DNA of 60,701 nt, taken from contig VGOC01000008.1 of NCBI GenBank assembly GCA_016865865.1, positions 1 to 60,701 on the forward strand, read 5' to 3'. The first letter of the stretch is position 1. Each line of letters opens with the position of its first letter. The DNA comes from Chloroflexota bacterium (GTDB taxonomy: Bacteria; Chloroflexota; Anaerolineae; Anaerolineales; UBA11858). Below the pieces are notes generated by a model. It was not told the DNA's origin and did not search any database. It worked only from the letters and a program-made list of their open reading frames with translations. A program made the position numbers and the translations under genes. Positions 1 to 8,386 of the stretch are shown here, piece by piece.

Positions 1-148
1 CGATTTCTGCAAAGCGATGGATAGGCTTCCGAATCAGAGGAGAGAAGCGCCTGGAGAGCCATCCATCTGGGCGGAGGCCCAAGGCGTTGAACATCTCTCC
101 GCTCAGTATTCGCGTGATGGCGTTGACTGTGGTTTCATTGAGTATCAT
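1..148 (-). CDS. Partial protein, N-terminus only
   Basis: An open frame runs off the left edge of the window. It starts at the ATG whose complement is 146-148 and reads MILNETTVNAITRILSGEMF onward for 49 codons. It is rich in Leu, Arg and Pro, with no complete domain visible. It faintly recalls the N-termini of Chloroflexota acyltransferase-like proteins, but I cannot support a function from 49 residues. Confidence 0.45.
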   Translation of the reverse strand, partial: MILNETTVNAITRILSGEMFNALGLRPDGWLSRRFSPLIRKPIHRFAEI

Positions 149-211
149 GGTTGAAAGCGCTCGCTTTGAATTTTTCTCTAGTGGTTTGGTTTTTCTGATA
201 AGTGATACGTG

Positions 212-327
212 GTAACTACCAGCCAAACGGAGAAATTCCCGAAAAAAGGGTGTGCGCAGGGGGCGTAGCCGCTTTTCGTGTGCACACCCTTTTTTCGGGT
301 AAATCCGTTCGATGGCTGAGCAGTTAC
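212..327 (+). repeat. Family A MITE, copy 1 (diverged)
   Basis: The left end GTAACTACCAGCC and right end GGCTGAGCAGTTAC are inverted repeats around a hairpin with a GGGTGTGCGC arm. The 3' arm carries the imperfect form with a ccgcttttcgtgtgc stretch. Flanking octamers GATACGTG and TGTATGTG match at 5 of 8 positions, so any target duplication has decayed. It lies between the partial gene and the SDR gene. Confidence 0.88.
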
Positions 328-340
328 TGTATGTGAGAAT

Positions 341-1321
341 TTACATGAGGCCTTCTTTCCTGAACCATTCTATGGCATCCTGCACGGTATCGCTGAAAGG
401 GCGCGGTGATAAGCCTAATTCTCTACGTGCTTTCTCGATATTGTATCCCTGCCAGAGGGGGAGGGCGCGCAGATGGTTGCCTGGTAGAGGCAACGAAGGG
501 ATGTTATCGCCAATCCACACGAAAAATCGGATCCATCCTGAGGGGATTTCGAAGCGCGGCGGTTTGCTCCCCGCGGCGAGCGCGGCTGCCGTGAGGGCCT
601 CTCTGACGGTGAAATTGTGTCCTCCCAGGATATAGCGTTCTCCCATGCGGCCTCTTTCTGCAGCGGCGATGTGCGCCTGGGCGACATCGCGCACATCCAC
701 AACGTTGATCTCCCCAGGCAGCCAGGCGATTGCCAGCCCGCGGGCTGCCAGAATCAACAACTGCCCCATGGTCAGGTGCACATCGCCGGGGCCGAAAACC
801 GCTGTGGGGTTGAGCACGACGGCATCCAGGCCGTTCTCGGCGGCTTCCAGGACGGCGTCCTCCATGGCGATCTTGGCTTCGTAGTAGCCGCTCTCGGGCA
901 GCGCGCCTGGGTGATAGACATCCCGCTCGTCAGCCAGGCGGTTCTCCTCTGGGGGCGGATGCCCGATGGTGGATAGCGTCGAAGTATAAATGAAACGGCG
1001 AACGCCGGCTTCTTTTGCCGCCGCCAGTACATTTTGGATTTCCCCTTTGGCGCAGGCAACTTGTTCCGGAACTTTGCGGGGGTCGCCCCCTTTTGGATAG
1101 TAGGCCGCGGCGTGGAAGACGATCTCGATGCCTTGCATGGCTTCCCGCAAGCTGGCGGGATCATCGAGATTTCCGTTGACCCACTCGACCGGCGCGTCCC
1201 CCACGTGCCCGGTGCTATTGGGGTTGCGCCTCAGACCGCGCAATGCCCAGCCTGCATCCAGCGCGGCCAAAGCGATGTGGCCGCCGATGAAACCAGTAGC
1301 GCCAAGGATGAGCGTTTTCAT
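341..1321 (-). CDS. NAD(P)-dependent epimerase/dehydratase, extended SDR
   Basis: 326 residues. A Rossmann nucleotide-binding motif GATGFIGGH begins at residue 8, and the SDR catalytic pair appears as YYEAK near residue 147, with a preceding STLS segment that supplies the Ser. The overall pattern is that of dihydroflavonol-4-reductase/HpnA-like extended SDRs, which reduce or epimerise NAD(P)-bound sugar or terpenoid substrates in the cytoplasm. The true substrate cannot be read. It is divergent from the subtilase gene, with only 20 bp between the two starts, so the promoters must overlap. Nothing looks broken. Confidence 0.85.
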   Translation of the reverse strand: MKTLILGATGFIGGHIALAALDAGWALRGLRRNPNSTGHVGDAPVEWVNGNLDDPASLREAMQGIEIVFHAAAYYPKGGDPRKVPEQVACAKGEIQNVLAAAKEAGVRRFIYTSTLSTIGHPPPEENRLADERDVYHPGALPESGYYEAKIAMEDAVLEAAENGLDAVVLNPTAVFGPGDVHLTMGQLLILAARGLAIAWLPGEINVVDVRDVAQAHIAAAERGRMGERYILGGHNFTVREALTAAALAAGSKPPRFEIPSGWIRFFVWIGDNIPSLPLPGNHLRALPLWQGYNIEKARRELGLSPRPFSDTVQDAIEWFRKEGLM

Positions 1322-1341
1322 AGTGGTAGAATTATAGCACG

Positions 1342-4089
1342 ATGAGAATTAAGCTCAGGGTAGTTACCAGCGTATTCTTGCTCGCCAGTTTGTTTGGGAC
1401 GGTAAGCCCGGATGCCCTGCATACTCCGGTTGTAGCTGCGCCGCTGGGCCAGGAATCCGAACCGGTCATCGAGCCTGAATTACAGGCGCAGTTCATGGTC
1501 GAAGAACAGGCCGGGTACATGATCCAATTCAAGCAGCGGCCCAACCTGTCCCTGGCCTATGAGCTGGATTGGGAGACGCGCGGCCGCTTTGTAGTCTATT
1601 CCCTGCAAAACGCGGCCGATGACAGCCAGCAGCGGGTGCGCGCCTACTTGAACGCCGAGGGGATCGCTTACCAGGCCTTTTGGGTTGATAACGTCATCCT
1701 GGTCAACTCGTCAGACATCAATACCTTCAATGGCTTGCTCGATTTCGTGGAGATCGACTCCCTGCGGGCGCGGCGGCATCCCCTCTTGCATGAACCCGTG
1801 GAGAGCCAGCCCGCCCAAGAGACCGCCAACACGCAGGTGGAAGCGAATATCCTCCGCGTCAACGCCGATGATGTCTGGGGTTTGGGATTCACGGGGGAGG
1901 ATATCGTTGTAGCCAATATAGATACCGGGGTGCGCTACACACACGAAGCCCTGGTGAACCAATACCGAGGCAACCTGGGGGGAGGGGTTTTCGATCATAA
2001 TTACAACTGGTGGGACCCGGCCCTGGGCGGCAGCGACTCCGCGCCGAACGATTGGCATGGACATGGCTCGCATACTATGGGCATTATGGCAGGTTCCGGC
2101 GGCATAGGCATGGCCCCGGGCGCTGCCTGGATCGCCTGCCAGGCCTTCGAGGGCAACGATAGTGAGTTATTGGAATGCGGCCAATTTTTGCTCGCGCCCT
2201 GGGATTTGAGCGGCCAAAACCCCGACCCTCTCAAGAGACCACATATCATCAACAACTCCTGGGGGGATTGTCACCAATACCTGGATACCTGGTATTTGGG
2301 CATGGTGGAGAGCTGGCTGGCGGCAGGCATTTACCCGGTCTTCTCCAATGGCAACAGCTCTGTTTGCGGTTATGCCTCTCCGCCAGGTTTGAACACGGTG
2401 GGGAATCCGGCTCGCTACGGCAACGTCACCGGGGTTGGTTCTACTGGCGCGTCGAATGGGTTATATGCCACACATTCGAACTGGGGGCCTACCGATAATC
2501 CCGATATCGTCAATCCCCAGGGATACCCGAACATGAAACCCCAGGTGGTCGCGCCAGGCGTCGGCATACGCTCTGCGACCAGAAGTGGGGATAGCGATTA
2601 TCGTCTGATGTCGGGGACTTCGATGTCTGCGCCGCATGTCAGTGGATTGGTGGCCTTGATGTGGGACGCCGCGCCCTGCCTGATCGGCGAGTACTCTGCT
2701 ACCGAGACGCTCATTCAATCCACTGCCAGCCCTGTGCCTTATGATGACGGCGCGGGCGGGGGTGCACATTCCCCCAATTACGCCACCGGCTGGGGCGAGA
2801 TAGATGCTCTCGCCGCTGTGCAGGCCGCCAGGAGTTACTGCGGGGCGGATTTCAGGGTGGATGCCGCGCCTGAAACCGTAAGCGTGTGTGCGCCGCAGGC
2901 AGCCTTGTACGATGTCAATGTGACCCAGGTGTCCGGCTTCGACGATCCGGTCACCCTGAGCGTAGCCGCGCAGCCCTCGGGCACAACGATCAGCTTCGAC
3001 CTGAATCCGATCATCCCGCCCGGGAGCAGCATACTCACCCTCGGGGCCACGGCTTCCATTCTCCCCGGGGTCTATGAATTCGATATCGTCGGCGTTTCTG
3101 GGAGTCATACTCACGCCGATGCCGTGACGGTGGAAATTCGGGGCGGCGCGCTGTCTTCGCCGGGTCTCATCGAACCCCGTAGCGGCGCGCAGAATGTCTC
3201 GATCACGCCTACCTTCCGCTGGAGTAGCGTCGAGCAGGCGGTCTATTATCGCCTCGAAGTCGCCGACGACCCGGGTTTCAGCCACATCGTATACGCGGTC
3301 GAAGTGCAGGAGACCAGCCACACCATGCCTGGCAGGCTGGCGCATAACACGGCGTATTCCTGGCGGGTCAGGGCGGGCAACCCTTGCGGGCTTTCGCAGG
3401 CGGCCTCGGCGAATTTCGCCACCGCTTCCCCGGCCTTGCTGCTGCTCGTAGACGACGATGACAACCGCCCCGATGTGCAGGCCTATTATTCCGCCAGCTT
3501 GGCCGTCCTGGGCTTCGGTTATGACCTTTGGGATACCTGGAACAGCGACGACGAACCAGGTCAGGTACATTTATCGCCTTATGAGATCGTGGTCTGGTTT
3601 GTTGGGGACGCCTGGAAGGCTCCTGCCGGCCCTGGGGAGGAAGGGGAAGCCGCGCTGGTGGCCTGGCTCGATTCTGGCGGGAAGTGTCTGATCCTCAGCG
3701 GGCAGGATTATCTGTGGAGCAAGGGGGACAGGGATTTCGTGCGTGATTATCTGGGGGTGGGGGATTACGACAACGATGTAGGCCAGACGCGCGTGACCGG
3801 GGCTGGTGAGGCTTTCGAGGGGCTGGGGCCCTATGCCCTGGCGTATCCATTCTTCGACTTCAGCGACCAGGTGACCCCTACGGATGCGGCCTCTGCGGCT
3901 TTCACCGGCGATCATGGGGTTGCAGGGGTGATGAAAGATAACGGCTCTTATAAGACTACGCTTTGGGCCTTTCCTCTCGAAGCGGTCGCCACTGCCGGGG
4001 AACGTCAGCAGATGTTGGGCGCGGCCCTGGATTGGTGCGGACTCGAATCGCAATCGAATGAGATCTTCTTCCCACTGATCAACCCGTGA
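1342..4089 (+). CDS. Secreted subtilisin-like serine protease (S8) with C-terminal accessory domains
   Basis: 915 residues. It begins with a signal peptide (basic start, hydrophobic stretch 7-20, likely cleavage in the VVAAP region near 33). The S8 domain has the full triad: Asp194 in NIDTG, His241 in HGSHT, Ser427 in GTSMSAPH, with Asn336 in SNGN as oxyanion residue. A FnIII-like segment follows (about 615-695), starting SPGLIEPRSG and typical of carbohydrate- or surface-associated proteins. The last 220 residues form a separate alpha/beta module starting LLLVDDDDNRPD, a pattern seen in peptidase-associated glutamine-amidotransferase-like domains. The protein ends IFFPLINP; a short hydrophobic PLI-type end recurs in secreted proteins of this phylum (recollection, not tested). 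Probably extracellular or surface-bound. Confidence 0.92.
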   Translation: MRIKLRVVTSVFLLASLFGTVSPDALHTPVVAAPLGQESEPVIEPELQAQFMVEEQAGYMIQFKQRPNLSLAYELDWETRGRFVVYSLQNAADDSQQRVRAYLNAEGIAYQAFWVDNVILVNSSDINTFNGLLDFVEIDSLRARRHPLLHEPVESQPAQETANTQVEANILRVNADDVWGLGFTGEDIVVANIDTGVRYTHEALVNQYRGNLGGGVFDHNYNWWDPALGGSDSAPNDWHGHGSHTMGIMAGSGGIGMAPGAAWIACQAFEGNDSELLECGQFLLAPWDLSGQNPDPLKRPHIINNSWGDCHQYLDTWYLGMVESWLAAGIYPVFSNGNSSVCGYASPPGLNTVGNPARYGNVTGVGSTGASNGLYATHSNWGPTDNPDIVNPQGYPNMKPQVVAPGVGIRSATRSGDSDYRLMSGTSMSAPHVSGLVALMWDAAPCLIGEYSATETLIQSTASPVPYDDGAGGGAHSPNYATGWGEIDALAAVQAARSYCGADFRVDAAPETVSVCAPQAALYDVNVTQVSGFDDPVTLSVAAQPSGTTISFDLNPIIPPGSSILTLGATASILPGVYEFDIVGVSGSHTHADAVTVEIRGGALSSPGLIEPRSGAQNVSITPTFRWSSVEQAVYYRLEVADDPGFSHIVYAVEVQETSHTMPGRLAHNTAYSWRVRAGNPCGLSQAASANFATASPALLLLVDDDDNRPDVQAYYSASLAVLGFGYDLWDTWNSDDEPGQVHLSPYEIVVWFVGDAWKAPAGPGEEGEAALVAWLDSGGKCLILSGQDYLWSKGDRDFVRDYLGVGDYDNDVGQTRVTGAGEAFEGLGPYALAYPFFDFSDQVTPTDAASAAFTGDHGVAGVMKDNGSYKTTLWAFPLEAVATAGERQQMLGAALDWCGLESQSNEIFFPLINP

Positions 4090-4186
4090 GGTGTTTGCTC
4101 ATATTCCTACCATTTATGTCCAATTTATGCTATTATCGAGCTCGTTTTCGTACAGGATTAAGACAATATTCGGACACTATTTCCTC

Positions 4187-4302
4187 GAAACTACTCAGCC
4201 AAACGGGGAAGTTCCCGAAAAAAGGGTGTGCGAAGGGGCGCAGCCGCTTTGCGTTCGCACACCCTTTTTTCGGGCTAATCCGTTCGATGGCTGAGCAGTT
4301 AC
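4187..4302 (+). repeat. Family A MITE, copy 2 (diverged)
   Basis: The left end has one change (GAAACTACTCAGCC), the right end is intact (GGCTGAGCAGTTAC). The hairpin arm is the imperfect form with gccgctttgcgttcgc, identical to that of copy 4. Flanking octamers ATTTCCTC and TGTTTCTC agree at 5 of 8 positions. It sits 98 bp past the subtilase stop and could act as its terminator. Confidence 0.88.
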
Positions 4303-4343
4303 TGTTTCTCAATGATAAGGAGTGATGAAATGACGAATCGAAA

Positions 4344-4853
4344 ATGGCTGCTGGCTTTTTAGAATATTTTTGGGTTGATGGTGAAAAGGAAACTTCCTAC
4401 GGGGTAGCAGAAGCTGGAGAAAGCCTTTTGCTCGAAACGTATGCGGCGCATATTTGGCGGGCGCGTGACTCACAAGGCAGCCTCATCCTGGAATACACCG
4501 TAACGAATGATGCTCTGCAGACCGTTTCGCTTGGCTCATGGGGTGTCGTGAAAAACATCACCAGCGTAACCTATGGGGATGAAGCTGGTACCGCGCTGGG
4601 TATGTTTGTTCAAACTGGGCCTACCGCCTGGGTCGAGAAATCGCTCCCCGATATGCAGGATCAATTTTTCTTCGAAGAAGTTGTTCGGTATGGGTCTTCA
4701 ATTTATGTATTTGATGAATCTGGACCCGTATATATTCAACTGGATTTACAGTCGAATGTAATAAACTACGAAGATAATTCTCAGGTTATTGAGCCCTTGT
4801 ACTTCATTTTGGAATACGAGGGTCAGCCGAATGCCTTCGAAGTGACGCCTTGA
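4344..4853 (+). CDS. VHL beta-domain-like protein, N-terminally truncated
   Basis: 169 residues as read from ATG 4344. The first 45 residues follow the von Hippel-Lindau beta-domain pattern: a FWVDGEKE strand, the GES turn, the TYAAHIW stretch (compare Thr-Tyr-x-x-His-x-Trp in the family), then RARDSQG. The remainder is a Gly/Val-rich beta segment I do not recognise. A better start with an RBS (GGAG 4319-4322) is ATG 4330, which reads MTNRKWLLAF, the beginning of a signal peptide, and then stops in that frame. The simplest reading is a secreted VHL-domain protein that lost its export signal by an internal deletion plus frameshift. It may be a pseudogene. Confidence 0.55.
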   Translation: MAAGFLEYFWVDGEKETSYGVAEAGESLLLETYAAHIWRARDSQGSLILEYTVTNDALQTVSLGSWGVVKNITSVTYGDEAGTALGMFVQTGPTAWVEKSLPDMQDQFFFEEVVRYGSSIYVFDESGPVYIQLDLQSNVINYEDNSQVIEPLYFILEYEGQPNAFEVTP

Positions 4854-4879
4854 TGTAATGTAGTTTATCCATGCTATAT

Positions 4880-4924
4880 AACAAGGGAATGCCTGTTAAT
4901 CGGGCATACCCTTGTTGTTTTTTG
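4880..4924 (+). terminator. Rho-independent terminator
   Basis: A stem of ACAAGGG with ACCCTTGT, reinforced by ATGCC with GGGCAT around a TGTTAATC loop, is followed by a run TTGTTTTTTG. It lies 27 bp past the VHL-like gene. Confidence 0.75.
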
Positions 4925-4950
4925 TGTACCCAAAAAACCTCAGTGAAATT

Positions 4951-4975
4951 GACAGTCACCTCCCAGGTGACTGTC
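4951..4975 (-). terminator. Perfect hairpin downstream of the MttB-family gene
   Basis: GACAGTCACCT and AGGTGACTGTC form an 11-bp perfect stem with a 3-nt loop, 23 bp past the stop of the methyltransferase gene. On the minus strand it is followed by AATTTCACT, a weak U-tract. It could be a terminator or a small dispersed repeat. Confidence 0.45.
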
Positions 4976-4997
4976 ACTTTCTTCATACTAGCTTCAA

Positions 4998-6461
4998 TCA
5001 CTCCAACGGCAGCTGCGGCAGCTCATCCATGCCGCAGCTTCGAGCGGCTTTCGTCGCGATGCTTCGCAATTCCTCTCGTAATTCAGTAGATACCGGCGCG
5101 GGCTGATAAGATGCGATCAGCTCGCCAACTCGCGCCTGGGCGCGCTGCCAGGAATTGTATGCTCCGCCGGCCTCCCAGGTTTCCGGCTCCTGCCGGTCTA
5201 TCACTGCTGAGGGGAGGTAATCTTCTTCGCGGAACCACTTGAAAGTGTGGTCGTGAGAGATGAATTGGGCGTCATGCCCCATCTCGCGCAGGATGTCGAG
5301 GGCGATGGGGTCATCGCGCAGCTCGATGCCGCGGATCAGGCGCTTGGCCATGCCGATGATCTCGGCGTCAATGACCAGCTTCTCGAAGCTCTGGCAATTC
5401 TCGAAGGCCAGCATCCCCGCCCCGGAGACCATGTTGACCCCGGCCAGGGCAGCCAGGATGGCCCCCCCGGAGGATTCCAGCCCGCATTGAGCGTCCACGA
5501 CTTTGGCGTCGCTCATGCCTAAATAAGCGTGGGTGGGCATCCCAAGGGCCTTGCCGACCTGGGTGTAGGCGCAGTCAATCATCCAGGTGCCAACCGCGCC
5601 CATCGGGGTGGTGCCCTGGCGCATATCGAAAGCCGCAGGCGACCCGCCCCAGACGATGGGCGCGCCTTCTTTTGCCAACTGGCAGATGGTCACGCCGCTG
5701 AGGCACTCGGCGGTGTGCTGCACCACGGCTCCGGCGAGGGTGATCGGCCCGGTCGCGCCCGTCAGCGGCATGGAGACCAGCTCCGAGGGGATGTTGTACC
5801 GGGCGCAATCAATCATATTCTGGCAGGTGATGTCGCTCCACAATAAGGGCGGCGAAGGGCAGACATCGAAAACGGCGATGGGCTTCGCGGCCAGCGCCGC
5901 CTCGCTCCCGGCAACAGCGATCAGCATGTCTTTCATATACCACCAGGTATCTTTCTCGAATGCTCCGGTGATGATGGGCTTGCGCATGAAGTTCAAGGCC
6001 AGGTACAGGCGGTACAGGTCGCCGATGCCGATGGGCACATCCGAGCAGACGAAGGCGGTGCTTTGGGCATCGAGTTGAGGCAGGGTCTCGACCAGTTTGA
6101 CGAAATTCGAGAAGTCGGCTGTGACGGCCTGGCGCGGTCTCTGCGTCTGGCTGTCGAGCAGCAGCAGGGCAGCAGAGCCAGGGTCGAACTGCACGCTGTC
6201 GCCGCCATAGTGCACAACTGGCTCGCCGTCCAGGTTGTGCAGATAGAACTCGGAGGGCCGCGTCTCCAGGGCGCGTCGGGCGAGGGCTTCGGGGATTCGG
6301 GCCACTTGCGTGCCGAAATCCACCTGGGCGCCGGCTTCGGCCAGCAATGTCAGGGCCTCCTGGTTGTGGATCTGAATGCCGGGGTCCATCAAGAGCTGGA
6401 AGCCTTCTTCGATGATCTTTGTAACTTGTTCGTCGCTGAGGAAATTGACTTTGGGTCGCAT
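4998..6461 (-). CDS. Trimethylamine methyltransferase (MttB) superfamily protein, non-pyrrolysine
   Basis: 487 residues, the usual length of the superfamily. It shows the family's pattern: SDEQVTKIIEEGFQLL at the N-terminus, the MDPGIQIHN segment, the central glycine-rich WGGSPAAFDMRQG block, and the MVSGAGMLAF(E) block near 365. Family members transfer a methyl group from a methylated amine to a corrinoid protein. The archetype MttB uses pyrrolysine at an in-frame UAG; this frame has none, so it belongs to the larger MtgB-like branch, some of which act on glycine betaine or related quaternary amines. No corrinoid protein gene is adjacent. A degraded aspartic-protease gene and an FAD amine oxidoreductase lie upstream on the same strand. 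The substrate is inference only. Confidence 0.85.
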   Translation of the reverse strand: MRPKVNFLSDEQVTKIIEEGFQLLMDPGIQIHNQEALTLLAEAGAQVDFGTQVARIPEALARRALETRPSEFYLHNLDGEPVVHYGGDSVQFDPGSAALLLLDSQTQRPRQAVTADFSNFVKLVETLPQLDAQSTAFVCSDVPIGIGDLYRLYLALNFMRKPIITGAFEKDTWWYMKDMLIAVAGSEAALAAKPIAVFDVCPSPPLLWSDITCQNMIDCARYNIPSELVSMPLTGATGPITLAGAVVQHTAECLSGVTICQLAKEGAPIVWGGSPAAFDMRQGTTPMGAVGTWMIDCAYTQVGKALGMPTHAYLGMSDAKVVDAQCGLESSGGAILAALAGVNMVSGAGMLAFENCQSFEKLVIDAEIIGMAKRLIRGIELRDDPIALDILREMGHDAQFISHDHTFKWFREEDYLPSAVIDRQEPETWEAGGAYNSWQRAQARVGELIASYQPAPVSTELREELRSIATKAARSCGMDELPQLPLE

Positions 6462-6479
6462 ATTGGTATCTCCACTAAG

Positions 6480-6707
6480 TTATTCGAGGATTCTGGTTTG
6501 TTGACTCAGCCCGTCAAGCAAGAGCCGTAGTTTATTGAGAACATTTCGTCCCAGGATAATCAAATCGCTTTCTGTATCGCCAATCAAATCTACATTTGGC
6601 AATCGCCAATCTCCAATAATCAGATCGAATGAATAAACATCTGAAATTACTGAGACCACCAACACCGGCGCGGGAGGTGAAAACCATGAACTATAGGGTG
6701 TACTCAT
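6480..6707 (-). CDS. Clan AA aspartic protease remnant lacking the active site
   Basis: 75 residues. The start (PPAPVLVVSVIS) and the end (GDWRLPNVDLIGD, then LIILGRNVLNKLRLLLDG) match the two ends of bacterial retropepsin-like proteins of about 120 residues, including the C-terminal ILGRxxLN hallmark. The middle, where the catalytic DTGA motif should lie, is missing without loss of frame. The product cannot be a protease by itself. It ends 18 bp upstream of the MttB-family start, so it may be read as a leader on the same transcript. Confidence 0.55.
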   Translation of the reverse strand: MSTPYSSWFSPPAPVLVVSVISDVYSFDLIIGDWRLPNVDLIGDTESDLIILGRNVLNKLRLLLDGLSQQTRILE

Positions 6708-6883
6708 AGACGCTCCACGCGTGGGCTATAAATGCGGATATCCCGAGGGCCTTCTGCCGGTATAATCAAAACGGGTATCGTTCTCGTCGGTACGCTTGTC
6801 GTTGTTGTCCAAGAGCTTGTTTTGGATTGTATAGTATTACAGCTTTCGATTTTATCAGAATTGGCATTTGTGTGTTAGCTGTC

Positions 6884-8332
6884 TTATAGTTGTCCGGCGT
6901 CATGCCAATCGGCGAGTAATTTGCGATAATCGGGGTCGTCGTAGCGGTCGAGGGAGAAGGCGGGGGCGTAGGGGGGCAAGCGGCTTCCCGTGATGTGCGC
7001 CGCCAGCAGCTCTCCGGCCGCGCAGGCAGACATCAGCCCGAAGCCGGAGAGCGCGCCGATGATATATGCTCCCTCCACGGGCAGCGGGCCGATCAGCGGG
7101 CGGTTTTCCTGGGTTTTGGTGTAATAGCCGCCATCAAGCATCGGTTGGGGCATTCGATGAAAGTATTCCTGGAAGCGGGGCAGCATCGCCGCCATGCCGC
7201 GCAGGGCCACTTCGGAGTACGTGTCATCGAGGGGGGGAGGAATGACTGGCCGGTTCGAAGTGGGGTGCGCCTCGCATTCATGTTTATATTCCCACAACAG
7301 AAGGATGATGTCGCTGTCTGCGCCGCCCTCGGGGCGGGTGTGGGCGCCTGCGGGCATCTCGTCCAGCAGCCATCGGGTATCGGCCTCTGCGGCCAGGAAC
7401 CGGCGTTCTTCTTCAGACCAGGGCAGGGTTTGGGGATCGTTCCAGATAAGCAGGGGGGCCTGACGAGGCACCACCCCCAGCGGATCACGAAAGGCGACTT
7501 TGAGGTGCAGTTCGGTGAAAACAGGGATGTCAACCCCCAGCATTTCCCCGACTTCTTCGACGAATGGCCCGGCGGCGTTGACGAAAAAAGGCGTCGCGAT
7601 CGTCGAGTCGTCGCTCAGGTGGACGGCGGATACGCGCCCCTGAGATTGTTCTATTCCCGTCACGCGGGCGCGCACGAGCTTTACCCCGTGGGATCGCGCC
7701 TGGTCGAGCAGGTACATACCCAACTGCTGGGCGCTGAACCAGCCAGCCCGGCGGGCATGCAGCGCGGCGACGACTTTCTCGGATAGATAGGGGAAGCGTC
7801 TCCGGATCAGCGCCGGATCGAGGAACAGGTCGGCGCCGGCGGGCAGGTTTGCATACCCCTCTGTGGGGGAGGGGATGTATTCTGCAGATCGAGCGGAGGC
7901 GGAGCGAAGCGGAGCAGAAGTCGAGATACTGTTTGCGCTTCGACTGCGCTCCCGTTGGTCGCTCCGCTCAGCGCGATAGACCCTCAACGGGCCAGCGCCC
8001 AGCCCGGAGGGAGTCTGAGCGTCCCTCTCGAAGGCGGGGATTTTCCCCGGGTCAGCGGTCAGGTATAAATAGCCGCGTCGATTCAAATGAAAGATATTGC
8101 CGCTCTCCTCAGCCAGTTCTTCCAGGATGGCGATAGAACGATTCATCAGGGCGACCATCGGCGCATCAGGCCACCAGTTGCGGTAGCACTCGGTGGATTT
8201 GTCGCTGGTCAGGCTGAGGGGGGCGCGTTCATCAACCAGAAGGATATCCTCGACCCCGTGACGCACGGCCAGGTGATAGGCGGCAGCGATGCCAGCGATG
8301 CCCGCGCCGCAGATAACGGTGTTTGATTTCAT
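6884..8332 (-). CDS. FAD-dependent oxidoreductase, DadA/sarcosine-oxidase-beta family
   Basis: 482 residues. It begins with the dinucleotide-binding fold (VICGAGIAGIAAAYHLA, residues 6-22) and ends with the GGYYTKTQENRPLIGP and GLMSACAAGELLA segments typical of FAD-linked amine/amino-acid dehydrogenases. Such enzymes oxidise secondary amines or D-amino acids at the membrane or in the cytosol. Residues about 119-150 are Arg/Ser-rich and absent from the family; this stretch is encoded by an inserted palindromic repeat (7885-7976) that happened to keep the frame. Whether the enzyme still folds is open. Lying near an MttB-family gene suggests a joint role in methylated-amine breakdown, as inference. 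Confidence 0.85.
   Translation of the reverse strand: MKSNTVICGAGIAGIAAAYHLAVRHGVEDILLVDERAPLSLTSDKSTECYRNWWPDAPMVALMNRSIAILEELAEESGNIFHLNRRGYLYLTADPGKIPAFERDAQTPSGLGAGPLRVYRAERSDQRERSRSANSISTSAPLRSASARSAEYIPSPTEGYANLPAGADLFLDPALIRRRFPYLSEKVVAALHARRAGWFSAQQLGMYLLDQARSHGVKLVRARVTGIEQSQGRVSAVHLSDDSTIATPFFVNAAGPFVEEVGEMLGVDIPVFTELHLKVAFRDPLGVVPRQAPLLIWNDPQTLPWSEEERRFLAAEADTRWLLDEMPAGAHTRPEGGADSDIILLLWEYKHECEAHPTSNRPVIPPPLDDTYSEVALRGMAAMLPRFQEYFHRMPQPMLDGGYYTKTQENRPLIGPLPVEGAYIIGALSGFGLMSACAAGELLAAHITGSRLPPYAPAFSLDRYDDPDYRKLLADWHDAGQL
7885..7976. repeat. GC-rich palindromic repeat inserted in the oxidoreductase gene
   Basis: A segment of imperfect inverted blocks: GAGCGGAGGCGGAGCGAAGC on one side and CGCTCCGCTCAG on the other, with AGAAGTCGAGA facing CTTCGACTGCG. 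It looks like the dispersed TGAGCGGAG/CAGTCGAAG-type repeats common in Chloroflexota intergenic DNA. It adds about 31 codons in frame to the FAD oxidoreductase. Confidence 0.6.
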
Positions 8333-8386
8333 GGCGCCAATCTACCAAGTACAAATAGTTTTGTCCAACCAGGCTGCAATTCGTGC

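Noticed and set aside
2461-3570. A 369-residue open frame antisense to the subtilase gene
   Set aside because: It lies opposite a complete S8 protease with triad and signal peptide, is Arg/Gly-rich, and shows no domain; GC-rich antisense shadow.
4998-6461. Pyrrolysine in the MttB-family protein
   Set aside because: No in-frame TAG in the 487 codons; it is a non-Pyl branch member.
6708-6883. Gene or RNA in the gap upstream of the protease remnant
   Set aside because: AT-rich with a lone TATAAT-like hexamer at 6771; no stem, frame or repeat I could support.
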